A DNA stretch of 64,000 bases from contig NZ_JAIHOO010000001.1 in assembly GCF_019733395.1 (NCBI RefSeq), positions 682,001 to 746,000 of the forward strand, in the 5' to 3' direction. Of this stretch, positions 25,284 to 35,696 are shown piece by piece. The translations under genes and the position numbers were made by a program. The DNA is from Lysobacter sp. BMK333-48F3. Its GTDB lineage: Bacteria; Pseudomonadota; Gammaproteobacteria; Xanthomonadales; Xanthomonadaceae. Within the stretch, counting starts at the first letter, position 1; each line of letters begins with the position of its first letter. Under the pieces are notes generated by a model. The model worked only from the letters and a program-made list of their open reading frames with translations, was not told the origin of the DNA and searched no databases.

Positions 25284-27089
25284 TCAGTTCACCACGCACG
25301 TCAGCGTCACGGTAATGGAAGCGCCGTTGGCCATCGCGCCCAAGGACGCCCCGGTTTCCAACTGCGCCAAGCTCAGCCCGGCCGGGCAGGCGCTGCCGGT
25401 GCAGGTCGGCGGCGCAGCGCAGGTCAGACCGGCCCGGCCGGCCGATGTATCGCGAAGGACCGCGCCGGTCACCGTGTCCGGTCCGTTGTTGGTCACCATG
25501 ATCGTGTAGGTCGTATTCGCGCCGCGCACCACCGTATCGCCGGACTGATCGTTGGGCTGCGTGGCCGGCGTGCTCGAGTTGGTCTTGGTGATGGTCAGAT
25601 CGGAAATCGGGTTGCGGGTATTGGTGAAGGTACAAGTCAGATCGTCGCCAGCTACGGCGGTCACGGCGAACGTGGTGCCGCTGCCGCTTGGCGCCTGGCC
25701 TCCAGCGAGCGCATTGGTGCAGGCATAGGCGGTGAGGTAGTTGGCCAGGTTCGCGCCGGCGGCCGCGGTCTCGGCGAAGGCATAGCTGGCGCCAACAGCC
25801 CCCGGATTCAGTGTCGCGACGTCGCCAGGCGCATTGCTGCTGCCGGTGGTCGTGGCGCCGGCGGGTCCGCCGCTGCCGACGATGCTCAGGGCGAACTGGT
25901 CGGTGCCGACGAATCGTCCCAGGGGCAGCGACTTCTGCAAACGCAGGATCGGCAGCTTGCGCAGGCCGAAATTGAAGCCGGTGACGGTCGAAGTCGGCGT
26001 GTCGGTACGGATCACGTTCTCGATGCCGTCGGTGGGATTGGTGCCGCGCGAGCCGTAGGTGGCCGGCGGCGTTTCCGAAACCAGCTGATAGCCGGCAGGA
26101 AAGCTGGCGCCGGCGAGCGTGCTGCCGATCGCCGGCAGGGTCGCGCTCAGTATCAGACGCTGGCCCACGTCGGCCGAAGACCATAACGCCGCCGGCAGGA
26201 CGAAGTCGCCGCTGGCGTTGATCGCGGCGGCGTCGACGACCTTGCCGCTGACGCCCACCGAAGCGACGTAGTACGGCTGCGGAAACGCCGCTTCGCCGGC
26301 GTCCTGGATCCCGTTGGCGTTGTTGTCGAGATAGACGCGCCCCTGCAGATTGGCGTCGGCACGCTCTACCAGAAGATCGTCGATGACGAGATCGTTGCCG
26401 CTGGTGGTCACGCCGGGCGGGGCGGAGTTGTAGAAGTTGAAGTACAGGGTCGGCGACGTATAGTTGAGCGGCAAGGTGAATTGCGCCGTGCGCTGCACCC
26501 AGGGCAGATTGTTCTGGTCGTTGACCGCTCGCGGCAGCACGCCCTCGGGCGAAGCGACGGTGTCCTGGGCGTACTGCGTGCCGGCGCCGGAGCTGCTGTC
26601 GCGTACCGAGAAACGGATGTAGCCGTCGAAATAAGCCGCCCCGGCGTTGTAGCGGATCGCGTTCGCCGCCCAGTAGCGGGCGCGATAGGTCGCACCGGGA
26701 ATATCCGCGGTCGAAGTTCCGTAGATGTAATAGGACCCGTTGGTCTCGCCGGTCCGGCTCGGATTGGCGTTGAACAAGGCCATGTAGCCGGTGCCGCTGG
26801 TGTGGTCGCCGGCGTGCTGCCATTGATTCGGGCCGCCGCCGAAATCGTCGACGAAATCGGGGTTTTTGGTTACCGCGTACTCGCCGTCGGACACTGGGGT
26901 AACGGTCCTGACCGTGTAGTCGGTGGTGCCCGGCGCAAGCTGCGCGGCGGGGTTCGTCGATACGTCCTCGGTGCCGGTACCGAAATCCTCCTGCAGGATC
27001 GGCGTCCAGATCTGCGCCCCCGCGTCGCTTGCGGCGAAAAACGCCGCGCCGACGGCGATCGCAAGCGCACGAGTTCGTATTGCCGACAT
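25284..27089 (-). CDS. secreted surface protein with SdrD-B-like and DUF11 domains
   Basis: 601 residues from the ATG at 27089 (GGAGGGAAGTG site). The signal peptide ends 'ASDAGAQ' (~residue 26). Residues ~30-240 form a ligand-binding-like jelly-roll domain ('EDFGTGTEDVS', 'GSYYIYGTSTADIPG', 'YRARYWAAN'). Next is an SdrD B-like module with the calcium-loop motif 'YLDNNANGIQDAGE' (near 250-263). The last ~215 residues are the module shared with the other two DUF11 proteins ('LRLQKSLPLGRFVGTDQFAL' to '..TLTCVVN'). It is third in the operon, after the barrel gene and its terminator-like hairpin. A surface or secreted role is inferred. Confidence 0.86.
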   Translation of the reverse strand: MSAIRTRALAIAVGAAFFAASDAGAQIWTPILQEDFGTGTEDVSTNPAAQLAPGTTDYTVRTVTPVSDGEYAVTKNPDFVDDFGGGPNQWQHAGDHTSGTGYMALFNANPSRTGETNGSYYIYGTSTADIPGATYRARYWAANAIRYNAGAAYFDGYIRFSVRDSSSGAGTQYAQDTVASPEGVLPRAVNDQNNLPWVQRTAQFTLPLNYTSPTLYFNFYNSAPPGVTTSGNDLVIDDLLVERADANLQGRVYLDNNANGIQDAGEAAFPQPYYVASVGVSGKVVDAAAINASGDFVLPAALWSSADVGQRLILSATLPAIGSTLAGASFPAGYQLVSETPPATYGSRGTNPTDGIENVIRTDTPTSTVTGFNFGLRKLPILRLQKSLPLGRFVGTDQFALSIVGSGGPAGATTTGSSNAPGDVATLNPGAVGASYAFAETAAAGANLANYLTAYACTNALAGGQAPSGSGTTFAVTAVAGDDLTCTFTNTRNPISDLTITKTNSSTPATQPNDQSGDTVVRGANTTYTIMVTNNGPDTVTGAVLRDTSAGRAGLTCAAPPTCTGSACPAGLSLAQLETGASLGAMANGASITVTLTCVVN

Positions 27090-27137
27090 CACTTCCCTCC
27101 AGCGTCTTCCGATTGTGTTTTCACAATCCATTGCTGC

Positions 27138-27169
27138 AAAAACGACGGGCAGCTACAAGAGCCGCCCGC
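27138..27169 (-). terminator. hairpin with T-run after the barrel gene
   Basis: On the minus strand a 9-bp stem with two G-T pairs (27161-27169 with 27145-27153, 7-base loop) is followed by CGTTTTT. It may end or attenuate transcription between the two-gene front of the locus and the three DUF11 genes. Confidence 0.6.
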
Positions 27170-27239
27170 CGATCGGTCCTGATGGCTCGTTCCGCCGCCG
27201 ATCGCGGCGGCCGCGCGGCCATCGCCGCGACCTGCGTCC

Positions 27240-30200
27240 TCAGTACGTCCCCAGCAGGTTCAAGAACCAGCCCTTGTGGTCGTAATCGAAGTTGGTCATG
27301 TCGTCGCTGAACTCGGTGAAGTTGTAGCCGACGCCAACGCGGAAGTTGCGGCCGATGTCGCGGTCGACGCCGACCAGGAAGCCGCGGCGGGTGCCGCCGT
27401 CCTTGACGTCGAGCCAGCGGTACTCGGCCAGCGCGTGCCAGGTTTCGGCGAACTCGTAGCGGGTCTGCACCGCAGCGAAGGTGGTCGCCGAGTCCGCCCA
27501 CTGCCCGGTCAGGCGGCCGTAGCGCACCTCGCCTTCGCGGCGCGCCAGCTTGCCGGCGAACTCCCAGTGATGGTTCGGGTTGTAGATGCCTTCCAGCGAC
27601 AGCACCTGGGTCTTCTGGTCGTAGAAGGCGACGTTGTCGCCGACCTGCGGCAGCGCCGACACGTCGTACAGATACGTGTACTTGCCGAGCAGGGCGTACT
27701 TGGTCGTGTTCCACGGCCGCCAGGCGAAGCCGACGTTGCCTTCGATGAACTTGGCCCCGGCCTGCGCGTTCAGATCGTCGGTGGTCTTGGAGTAGTTGAA
27801 GCGGCCGGCGACGCGGAAGCTCTCGTTGAACTTGTGGGTGATGTGGTTGGTCGTCACCCACTGCTCGCGCTGTTCGGCGCCGCGGTCCTCGCGCCACTCC
27901 AGCTTGCTCTGCCACTGGGTGTCGTTGGAGGTGTGGCCGCCGCTGACGCTGACCGCGCGCCGGTCGACTTCGCCGATCGCCTTGTCCAGGGTCGCGCTCT
28001 GCAGGGTGAAGCCGATGTTCCAACCCTGGCTGGGATAGAAGTCCATGCCGAAGGTATGCGCCAGGCCCGACTCGTTCGGCGCCTTGAGGAACTGGCTTTC
28101 GTTGAACATGTTGACCTGGTTCGACAGGCGCCAGCGCTGGCCCAGGGTCCAACCCGAGTTCAGGCGGTTGTTGAACAGCGGGTCGTAGTCGGTGCGGTCG
28201 GTCGAATAGGTGTAGCTGCCGTAGATCGTGTGGTCGGGCTGGATCCGGTACTCGGCGTTGACCTGGGCCGCGTCGCCGCGGTCGCCGGTGGTCAGCTCGG
28301 CGCCGACGCTGGACAGATTGCCGAACACGTACTTGCCGCCGAGGGTGAAGGCGTCGTTGTCGCGGTAGCGGCCGCCGTCGTCGTCCAGGGTCACCTGGGC
28401 GGTGCCGTACAGGTCGAAGCTGCTGCCGAAGCGGTGCTTGTACTGCAGCGCGCCGAGCACGCCGGCGGCGTCCAGGCCGTTGCGGTCTTCCTCGACCCGG
28501 CGGATTTCCGCCGCCCAGGTGGTGGCGTCGGTGATGCGCCATTCGCCGGTCAGCTGGGCCTGGGTCAGGGCATCCTCGCCGCGGGTCGCGCGGCTGTAGC
28601 GGCCGTAGATGTTGAAGGTCGGGCTGAACTGACCCAGCACCTCGAAACCGCGTTCCTCGACCTTCTGGCCGATGTCGTAGCGCGAAATCGAGTAGCCGGC
28701 ATCGACCTGGCGCCACCAGGCGCCGGCCGACCAGTCCAGCTGGGTCCAGCCCAGTTCCTTGAAGTTGGCCCGCGCCTCGACCGAGCTGGCGCTGCCCTCG
28801 CGGGCGCCCAGGCCGGAGTTGATCTCGCTGAAGCTCAGGCCGCCGTTGTCGGAGTAGAAGATCGGCGCGCTGGTGGCTTCGGTCTTGCTGTGCTCGAGCT
28901 TGAGGTAGGTGCCGCGGCCGGCCTGCAGGGTCAGGTCGGCGCCCTTGAGGGTGTAATCCTCGCCGGCGCGGTTCTCGTCGATGTAGGTGCCGCCCAGGGC
29001 GAGGTGATCGCCGAACCAATGCTTGCCGCGGAAACCCGCGGTGACCGAGTCGGCGTCGAAGCCGTTGGGCACGAATTCGTAGTCGACCAGCAGCACCTGG
29101 CTGTAGCCGTCTAGGGGCGCGTCGCGGGTCAGGGTCGGGATGTTCTCGCGGGTCACCTGGGCCAGCGGACGGGTCAGCAGCAGGCGGCCCTGCATCTCGT
29201 CGATCTCGTAGTCGGCGCCGCGGATCAGGTCGATGCGGTTCTCGACCCGGCCGGTGGTGGCGTCGCGCACTTCCAGCACGACCTTGTCCGACCCCGGCAG
29301 CACGTCGGTGTGCTTGAGGTAGTACAGGCTGCCGCCGGTGCCGAGGAATTCGCTATGGCCGGGCGCGGTCTGCGCTTCCGAGCCGAACAGGCGCAGTTCG
29401 CTGCCGGGCTCGCCGAGCGCGGTGCTGCGGCGGCTGCGCCAGTTCAGCGCGGCGCCGTACAGCGAACGGCTGTACTGGCCGTACTCGGTGCCGGTGATGC
29501 CGGTGTCGTAGTTGCCCCACAGCGCCTGGCTCTTGTCCCAGTCGACCCGGACGTACAGCCGGCCCATGGTGTCGACGTCGCGATACGTCGTCGAATCGTC
29601 GCCGTAGACCGGGTAGTACAGATCCGGGTCGAGGCGGCGGAAGATGTTCTGCGGGTCGGCCTTCCAGAAGCCGTTGAACAGCTGCTCGACCTCGCGCTCG
29701 CGGGTGTCGGCCTGGGCGGTGACCAGGTACTTGCCCTTGATCTTGCCCTTCAGATAGAAGGCCAGGCGGCCGTCGACCACCAGGTCCTTGTCGAAATGCT
29801 CGTCGCCGGCCAGCGGCTCGATCGAGCCGGAGGTGCTGCCCTTGGAGGCGGTCAGGTCGGCGATCGCGACCGCGAACATGTAGCGGCCGCTGACGTCGAG
29901 GTCGAGCGTGTGCTTGATCTCGCCGCCCTCGCCCTTCATCACCAAGTCGTACTGATGGCGGCCGACCGGCTCCAGGTACTCGGCGACCAGCTTGCGTTCC
30001 AGGTCGACCGGGAAGCTGCGGCCGTTGATGGTGACCGCGTAGTTCTCGGGGATATTGCGGCCCTGGATGCGGATGCGCGAACCGTAGATGCCGATGTTCT
30101 GCTGGCGCAGGGTGCTGCTGCCGAAAGTCGATTCGGTCAGGCTGCGGCGCTGCGCCTCTTCGATGCCCAGCGAGGTGCCGTCCTTGCGCTCCATCGCGTT

Positions 30201-30941
30201 GCGCAGGGTCTGCAGGCCGCGTTCGGCCTCTTCCGGACGCACCAGTTGCATGCGCTGCGGGAAGGTTTCGTCGACGCTGCCGTCGGCGCCGTAGGCGCGC
30301 ACCAGGTACAGCAGCTCGTCGCCGGCGCGGGCGGCGTAGCCGGCCGGCAGGCTGCCGTCCCATTCGACGTCGCTGACCGCGCCCACCGGCAGTTCGACCT
30401 TGGCCAGCGGATCGACCAGATCGGTGTCGGTGGCGCGGTAGATCAGCACTTCGGCGCGCTGGATGAACGACGAGTAGTTGTTGTAGGCGTAGAAGCGCAC
30501 CGGCTTAAGAATCCGGGTGCCGTCGAACGAGACCAGGCTGGTCGCGCTGATGTTCATCTCCGGCCGGCCGAGGGTGGGATCTTCGGTCGCCCAGATCACC
30601 CCGCCGTTGGGCAGGCTGACCGACCACTTGCCGATCGCCACCGCCTTGCCCGGCTGCTCCATCGCCACCGAGACCCGGCGGTCGGGCTGCAGCGCCTCGG
30701 ACGAGGACTGCTTGCCCGTGCCTTCGGTCACCGGCTTGCTGTAGCTGCGCGTGCGCAGCTTGAACAGCAGGCCGTCCTCGCCGCTGCATCCGTCTTCGGT
30801 GCACTTTCCGGCATCGACGTAGCCGGCCTCGGCCTTGGCTTGCGTGTGTCCGGAGTCCTGTGCGGCTGCGAGCGGAGCTGCGCCCGCGAGCAGGCCGATC
30901 AGGGTGTAGTCCAGCAGCTTCATCTTCATGTTCGTCTTCAT
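27240..30941 (-). CDS. large outer-membrane beta-barrel protein
   Basis: 1233 residues. The signal peptide (~1-28, 'PLAAAQDSG') is followed by a short Cys pair ('GKCTEDGCSGED') and a periplasmic or extracellular beta-rich half (~50-420) with Ig-like strands ('IGIYGSRIRIQGRNIPENYAVTI' in part). From about residue 430, regular amphipathic strands begin ('LAFYLKGKIKGKYLVTAQAD', 'YYPVYGDDSTTYRDVD', 'GRLYVRVDWDKS'). They continue to the C-terminus '..WFLNLLGTY', whose final aromatic residue is typical of BAM substrates. It starts 12 bp after the OmpA-domain gene, so the pair is surely co-transcribed. Export or assembly of the partner surface proteins is a reasonable guess. It lacks a TonB box or plug. 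Confidence 0.85.
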   Translation of the reverse strand: MKTNMKMKLLDYTLIGLLAGAAPLAAAQDSGHTQAKAEAGYVDAGKCTEDGCSGEDGLLFKLRTRSYSKPVTEGTGKQSSSEALQPDRRVSVAMEQPGKAVAIGKWSVSLPNGGVIWATEDPTLGRPEMNISATSLVSFDGTRILKPVRFYAYNNYSSFIQRAEVLIYRATDTDLVDPLAKVELPVGAVSDVEWDGSLPAGYAARAGDELLYLVRAYGADGSVDETFPQRMQLVRPEEAERGLQTLRNAMERKDGTSLGIEEAQRRSLTESTFGSSTLRQQNIGIYGSRIRIQGRNIPENYAVTINGRSFPVDLERKLVAEYLEPVGRHQYDLVMKGEGGEIKHTLDLDVSGRYMFAVAIADLTASKGSTSGSIEPLAGDEHFDKDLVVDGRLAFYLKGKIKGKYLVTAQADTREREVEQLFNGFWKADPQNIFRRLDPDLYYPVYGDDSTTYRDVDTMGRLYVRVDWDKSQALWGNYDTGITGTEYGQYSRSLYGAALNWRSRRSTALGEPGSELRLFGSEAQTAPGHSEFLGTGGSLYYLKHTDVLPGSDKVVLEVRDATTGRVENRIDLIRGADYEIDEMQGRLLLTRPLAQVTRENIPTLTRDAPLDGYSQVLLVDYEFVPNGFDADSVTAGFRGKHWFGDHLALGGTYIDENRAGEDYTLKGADLTLQAGRGTYLKLEHSKTEATSAPIFYSDNGGLSFSEINSGLGAREGSASSVEARANFKELGWTQLDWSAGAWWRQVDAGYSISRYDIGQKVEERGFEVLGQFSPTFNIYGRYSRATRGEDALTQAQLTGEWRITDATTWAAEIRRVEEDRNGLDAAGVLGALQYKHRFGSSFDLYGTAQVTLDDDGGRYRDNDAFTLGGKYVFGNLSSVGAELTTGDRGDAAQVNAEYRIQPDHTIYGSYTYSTDRTDYDPLFNNRLNSGWTLGQRWRLSNQVNMFNESQFLKAPNESGLAHTFGMDFYPSQGWNIGFTLQSATLDKAIGEVDRRAVSVSGGHTSNDTQWQSKLEWREDRGAEQREQWVTTNHITHKFNESFRVAGRFNYSKTTDDLNAQAGAKFIEGNVGFAWRPWNTTKYALLGKYTYLYDVSALPQVGDNVAFYDQKTQVLSLEGIYNPNHHWEFAGKLARREGEVRYGRLTGQWADSATTFAAVQTRYEFAETWHALAEYRWLDVKDGGTRRGFLVGVDRDIGRNFRVGVGYNFTEFSDDMTNFDYDHKGWFLNLLGTY

Positions 30942-30953
30942 GATCCAGCCCCC

Positions 30954-33900
30954 TCAGTTCCGCTTCGCGCCGACAGGAGCTGTCGGATCGTTACTGGACT
31001 CGACCCGCACCTTGGCGCGAACCTCGGGGCTGAGCCGCTGAGCCAATGCCTCGTAGACCGCCTTGGCGCGTCGCATGCCGAGCGCGGTGTTGTACTCGTA
31101 GGACGCACGCACGTCGGTGTGGCCGACGATGGCGATGACGCCGCCCTGCATGCTTTCCAGGGCCTTGGCGACCTTGTCCAGCAGCGGTTCGAACTGCGGC
31201 TTGATGGTCGACTGGTCGGTGTCGAACAACACCGTGCCGAGCAATGCGCCGCCCTCGCCCAGGCCGACGATCAGCGAATCCGGATCGTCGGCGTTGCCGC
31301 GCACGCTGACCTTCAGCGCTTGCGCCACGTCGGCCGGCAGTTGCTTGACCAACGCGTCCTTGACCGCGCTGGCGCGGTCGAAGGCCAGCGACTGCGTATC
31401 GCCGTTGGCGACGATCACCACTTCGCCGCCGCGGTGGCGCTTGACCTGCTCGGCCATCTTCTCGACCGCCGGCAGGTACTGCGTCCGCACTTCGGCGCTG
31501 CCCGGGGTGAAGAAGACTTCGCCCAGTTCCATCTCGACCTGCTCCTGGCCGCCTTCGATCAGTCCGGCCGGCAGCTTGACGCCCCAGTCGAAGCGGACCG
31601 GCAGGCCCGGAGTGACGCGACGGACCAGCGGGTTGTCGGTGGTGAACACGCTGCCCGGCGGCAGGGTCGAGGGATCGACCTTGAGGATGAAGTTGCGACC
31701 GCGCTCCAGGGTGCCGACATCGACGCCCTCGAGGTGGTAACGGCCGAACTGGTCGGTTTCCATCAACAAGCCTTCCACCGAGGCGATGCGCACGCCCGGG
31801 ATGCCGCGTTCGTCCACGCCGGCATTGCTGACGACGTAGTCGACCACGTAACCGCCCTCGCCCTGGCTGACCCGACGTTCGACCGTCGGCGCCGCGCCGG
31901 TGAGGTTCTTGGCCGCATCGCCGCTGCGCTCGATCCGGGTGGTTCCGGCCGCATCCATCCGCACGGTCACGCCCTGCTTGGTGGTCAGCTTGAACTCGTC
32001 GTTGAAGCTCAACGCGTTCAGGCGCTGACGGATCACCACGCTGTGGGCCGAGACCGGATCGGCGTCGGACTGCCGACCGGCGATGCTGCCCAGGGCGATG
32101 CCATGCAGCATCGGCGAGCTCGCATCCGGCTCGGGCTTGGGACCGGCGCCGCGATCGACCGTGGTCGAATTCGCCACGTAGGCCTCGGCCGCGAAGCCGC
32201 CCTGGATCCGCACGTCGTCCATCGCCGCGCTGTCCTGCCAGCCGTCGCCGTCGCGATCGTCGAACACCGTGCCCACGATCAGCGACTCGTCGAGCAGCGG
32301 ATCGGCGATCAGCTGGACCTCGGCGGTGGCGACGTTCGAGACCACCTTGCCGTTGTCGCGCATCAACGCATGGTTGGCGTGGATGCCCGGCCGCACGCCG
32401 GCGCCGACCCGCAGCAGGTAGGCGAACGTCGCCCGCTCGCCGGCGGCGATGTCGACCTGGTCGACCTGGATCGGATAGGTACCGACCAGGCGGCCCGCGC
32501 CGTCGCGATCGGCCACGCTCAGCGAACCATCGACGAAGCTGAAGCCGGCCGGCGGCGTATCGACCAGGGTCGCGTCGATCGCGTCGACGGTGCCGGTGTT
32601 CTCGACCGTGACCGTGTAGCGGACCAGGTCGCCGATCTTCACGTCGCGCGGCGAAGCCTGCTTGATCACCCGCAGGGTCGGCGGCGGCGCCACCGTGGTG
32701 CTGGTGGTGCAGCTGCCCTGGCAAGTCGGGTTGTCCGTGCCGGTGCCGACGACGGTGTTGTTCACCGTCTCAGCCGCCTGCGCGTTGACCCGCGCGGTGT
32801 AGGTCACCGTGTAGTTGCCCGGCACCGTGCCCGCCGGCAGCGTGCACACCAGCGGGTTGGCCGCGTTGCAGGTGTAGCCGGCCGAGCCGGTCACCGCGAC
32901 GAAGTCCAGGCCCGTGCCCAGGGTGTCGGTCAGGGTCAGGGCATTGCGCGTCGGCGCGTTGCCCACGGTGGTGGTCAGCGTGTAGGTGATCGTGTCGCCT
33001 TCCGCCACCGGACCCTGGGTGCTAGCGGTCTTGTTGTAGGTCACCACCGGCGGCGCGACTTCGGTCACCGTGGCGCAACCGGCGGTCGAGCAGCTCGGCG
33101 CGTCGGTACCGGTACCGACCACCGCATTGTTGACCGTGCCGCCCGCCTGGCCGTTGACCCGCGCGGTGTAGCTCATGGCGTAGCTGCCCGGCACCGTACC
33201 GGCCGGCAGCGTGCACACCAGCGGATTGGCCGCATTACAGGTGAACGGACCGGCGTTGGTCACGGCGACGAAGTCCAGACCCGAACCCATGGTGTCGGTC
33301 AACGTGGTCACGTCGGTGGTCTGCGCGTTGCTGATCGTCACCGTCAAGGTGTAGGTCAGGGTGTCGCCGACCACGACCGGACCGGTGGTGCTCACCGTCT
33401 TCTCGTAGGTCACCGCGGGCGTGGCCACCGGGGTGGTGGTGCCGCAGTTGCTGGTGCAGCCCGGGTTGTCCGTGCCGCTGCCGACCACCGCGTTGGTGAC
33501 CGAGCCGCTGGCCTGGTTGTTGACCGTCGCGGTGTAGCTGACCGAGTAAGTGCCCGGGACCGTACCGGCCGGCAGCGTGCACACCAGCGGGTTGGCGCTG
33601 TTGCAGCTGTACTGACCGGCGCTGGTCACCGCGCCGAAGGTCAGGCCGGTGCCGAGGGTGTCGGTCAGGGTGACGGCATCCAAGGTCTTGCCGCCGCTAA
33701 CCGTCGTCGTCAGCGTGTAGGTGATCGTGTCGCCCACCACCACCGGGCCAGCGGTACTGGCCGTCTTGACATAGCTCACCGAGGCAGGAATCACCGGCGT
33801 GGTCACCGTCGTGGTGCAGGCCGGGTCGGTGCTGCCCGCCGGGCAGGCCGGGCTGGTCGACGTCGCGGTGTTGCTGATGCTGCCCGCGGTCACGTCGGCC

Positions 33901-34172
33901 GCCGTCACCACGTAGGTGCCGGTCAGCACGCAGGTCGCCCCCGGCGCCACCGTGGCGCAGGTGATCGTGCTCGGGGTGATCTTGCTGTCGTTCACCACCA
34001 CGTTGGTCAGGTTGCCGCTGGCGCTGGTGTTGGTCACGGTGACCGTGTAGGTCAGCGTGTCGCCCAGGCTCACCGTGCCCGAACCGTCTTCGTCGGCATT
34101 GCCGGTCAGCGCCTTGGCCAGGGTCTGGCTCAGCGCCGTCACCGGCGTGGTCACCGTCGTGGTGCAGGCCGG
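30954..34172 (-). CDS. DUF11-repeat protein with C-terminal OmpA-like domains (3' part, 5' end scrambled)
   Basis: Open for ~1070 codons. From the N-terminal side there are at least four consecutive DUF11 modules of ~110 residues ('[20 protein letters not shown]' type). A DUF11/SdrB-like part contains '[12 protein letters not shown]', and a middle domain '[19 protein letters not shown]' resembles carboxypeptidase-regulatory folds. Two OmpA-like regions follow, '[13 protein letters not shown]' and '[27 protein letters not shown]...GHTD'. The second should bind peptidoglycan and anchor the repeat chain at the outer membrane. There is no real start at the 5' end: the frame runs into an inverted copy of itself at 34173-34201. 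The true gene very probably continues to the GTG at 36230. Confidence 0.8.
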   Translation of the reverse strand, partial: PACTTTVTTPVTALSQTLAKALTGNADEDGSGTVSLGDTLTYTVTVTNTSASGNLTNVVVNDSKITPSTITCATVAPGATCVLTGTYVVTAADVTAGSISNTATSTSPACPAGSTDPACTTTVTTPVIPASVSYVKTASTAGPVVVGDTITYTLTTTVSGGKTLDAVTLTDTLGTGLTFGAVTSAGQYSCNSANPLVCTLPAGTVPGTYSVSYTATVNNQASGSVTNAVVGSGTDNPGCTSNCGTTTPVATPAVTYEKTVSTTGPVVVGDTLTYTLTVTISNAQTTDVTTLTDTMGSGLDFVAVTNAGPFTCNAANPLVCTLPAGTVPGSYAMSYTARVNGQAGGTVNNAVVGTGTDAPSCSTAGCATVTEVAPPVVTYNKTASTQGPVAEGDTITYTLTTTVGNAPTRNALTLTDTLGTGLDFVAVTGSAGYTCNAANPLVCTLPAGTVPGNYTVTYTARVNAQAAETVNNTVVGTGTDNPTCQGSCTTSTTVAPPPTLRVIKQASPRDVKIGDLVRYTVTVENTGTVDAIDATLVDTPPAGFSFVDGSLSVADRDGAGRLVGTYPIQVDQVDIAAGERATFAYLLRVGAGVRPGIHANHALMRDNGKVVSNVATAEVQLIADPLLDESLIVGTVFDDRDGDGWQDSAAMDDVRIQGGFAAEAYVANSTTVDRGAGPKPEPDASSPMLHGIALGSIAGRQSDADPVSAHSVVIRQRLNALSFNDEFKLTTKQGVTVRMDAAGTTRIERSGDAAKNLTGAAPTVERRVSQGEGGYVVDYVVSNAGVDERGIPGVRIASVEGLLMETDQFGRYHLEGVDVGTLERGRNFILKVDPSTLPPGSVFTTDNPLVRRVTPGLPVRFDWGVKLPAGLIEGGQEQVEMELGEVFFTPGSAEVRTQYLPAVEKMAEQVKRHRGGEVVIVANGDTQSLAFDRASAVKDALVKQLPADVAQALKVSVRGNADDPDSLIVGLGEGGALLGTVLFDTDQSTIKPQFEPLLDKVAKALESMQGGVIAIVGHTDVRASYEYNTALGMRRAKAVYEALAQRLSPEVRAKVRVESSNDPTAPVGAKRN

Positions 34173-34583
34173 ATCGGTGCTGCCCGCCGGGCAGGACCGC
34201 TCCGGCCTGCACCACGACGGTGACCACGCCGGTGACGGCGCTGAGCCAGACCCTGGCGAAGGCGCTGACCGGCAACGCCGACGAAGACGGTTCGGGCACG
34301 GTGAGCCTGGGCGACACGCTGACCTACACGGTCACCGTGACCAACACCAGCGCCAGCGGCAACCTGACCAACGTGGTGGTGAACGACAGCAAGATCACCC
34401 CGAGCACGATCACCTGCGCCACGGTGGCGCCGGGGGCGACCTGCGTGCTGACCGGCACCTACGTGGTGACGGCGGCCGACGTGACCGCGGGCAGCATCAG
34501 CAACACCGCGACGTCGACCAGCCCGGCCTGCCCGGCGGGCAGCACCGATCCGGCCTGCACCACGACGGTGACCACGCCGGTGA
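33791..34583. repeat. inverted repeat 1 inside the DUF11/OmpA gene
   Basis: Arms 33791-34173 and 34201-34583, each 383 bp, match as reverse complements with only a few mismatches, around a 27-bp centre. The left arm is minus-strand coding for one DUF11 module; the right arm encodes the same module on the plus strand. Confidence 0.9.
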
Positions 34584-34654
34584 CGGCGCTGAGCCAGACC
34601 CTGGCCAAGGCGCTGACCGGCAATGCCGACGAAGACGGTTCGGGCACGGTGTCG
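34201..34654 (+). pseudogene. inverted DUF11 fragment (plus-strand copy)
   Basis: Encodes on the plus strand a complete DUF11 module ('[15 protein letters not shown]...[16 protein letters not shown]') plus the start of the next, nearly identical to the minus-strand module just to its left. It has no start signal or independent promoter. It is flanked by palindromic junctions at 34173-34201 and 34655-34659, so it is not a separate gene but a displaced piece of the DUF11/OmpA gene. Confidence 0.8.
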
Positions 34655-34786
34655 CTGGGCGACACCGTGCCCGAACCGTCTTCGTCGGCATTGCCGGTCA
34701 GCGCCTTGGCCAGGGTCTGGCTCAGCGCCGTCACCGGCGTGGTCACCGTCGTGGTGCAGGCCGGGTCGGTGCTGCCCACCGGGCAG
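34528..34786. repeat. inverted repeat 2, almost no loop
   Basis: Arms 34528-34654 and 34660-34786 are near-perfect reverse complements (127 bp) with only a 5-base centre. Weaker homology continues beyond, because the right side is a different DUF11 module. A palindrome this tight is unusual in stable chromosomal DNA and typical of fold-back joins. Confidence 0.9.
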
Positions 34787-34999
34787 ATCGCGCTCGTCGA
34801 CGTCGCGGTGTTGACGACATTGCCCGCAGTCACGTCGGCTGCGGTCACCGTATAGGTACCGACCAAGGTGCAGGTGCCGCCCGGCGCGACGCTCGCGCAC
34901 GGCGTCGTGCCGCCGGTCGGAGTGATCTTGCTGTCGCTCACCACCACGTTGTTCAAATTCGTGGTCGTGCTGGTGTTGGTCAAGACGGTGACCGTGTAG
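34660..34999 (-). pseudogene. DUF11 module fragment in original orientation
   Basis: The minus strand encodes '[24 protein letters not shown]...[17 protein letters not shown]', a DUF11 module related to but distinct from the one at 33791-34173. It is probably the module that precedes it in the intact gene. At its upstream edge (34978-35004) the sequence mixes pieces of the DUF11 and prealbumin-like repeats and shifts frame, as expected for a poor consensus or a rearrangement joint. Confidence 0.7.
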
Positions 35000-35004
35000 G
35001 TCAC

Positions 35005-35377
35005 AACGACAGTGGTGGCACGGCGACGATCAACGACTTCCCGCTGACCGCGACCGGTCCGACCACGATCACCGGCGTCAGCGGCACGGCGGCGGTGACC
35101 AATGCGCCGGTCAGTGCCGGCGTCTACACCCTGACCGAAGCGTCGGTGGCCGGCTACACCGCCGGTAGCTGGAGCTGCACCGCGGGCACCTTGTCGGGCA
35201 ACAGCCTGACCCTGGCCAACGGCGTCAGCGCGACTTGTACGATCGTCAACGACGACCAGGCGGCGACGCTGACCCTGGTCAAGACGGTGACCAACGACAA
35301 CGGCGGCACGGCGACGATCAGCGACTTCCCGCTGACCGCGACCGGCCCGACCACGATCACCGGCGTCAGCGGGACGG
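35005..35377 (+). pseudogene. inverted prealbumin-like repeat fragment (plus-strand copy)
   Basis: The plus strand encodes '[19 protein letters not shown]', '[20 protein letters not shown]' and '[20 protein letters not shown]', the same unit that is repeated on the minus strand at 35378-35990. It has no start codon or ribosome site and ends in the middle of the next unit at the inversion joint. It is a piece of the same surface gene in flipped orientation. Confidence 0.8.
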
Positions 35378-35696
35378 CGCTGATCGTCGCCGTGCCGCCG
35401 TTGTCGTTGGTCACCGTCTTGACCAGGGTCAGCGTCGCCGCCTGGTCGTCGTTGACGATCGTACAAGTCGCGCTGACGCCGTTGGCCAGGGTCAGGCTGT
35501 TGCCCGACAAGGTGCCCGCGGTGCAGCTCCAGCTACCGGCGGTGTAGCCGGCCACCGACGCTTCGGTCAGGGTGTAGACGCCGGCACTGACCGGCGCATT
35601 GGTCACCGCCGCCGTGCCGCTGACGCCGGTGATCGTGGTCGGGCCGGTCGCGGTCAGCGGGAAGTCGCTGATCGTCGCCGTGCCGCCGTTGTCGTT
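35005..35696. repeat. inverted repeat 3 across the prealbumin-like repeat
   Basis: Arms 35005-35323 and 35378-35696, 319 bp each, around a 54-bp centre. The match is near perfect, with scattered differences at the outer ends. Each arm holds a full 96-residue repeat unit. Confidence 0.9.

Noticed and set aside
29310..34223. 1637-codon open frame on the plus strand
   Set aside because: It is the antisense shadow of the barrel and OmpA genes. High GC and third-position bias keep the opposite frame open; it has no signal peptide, ribosome site or family match.
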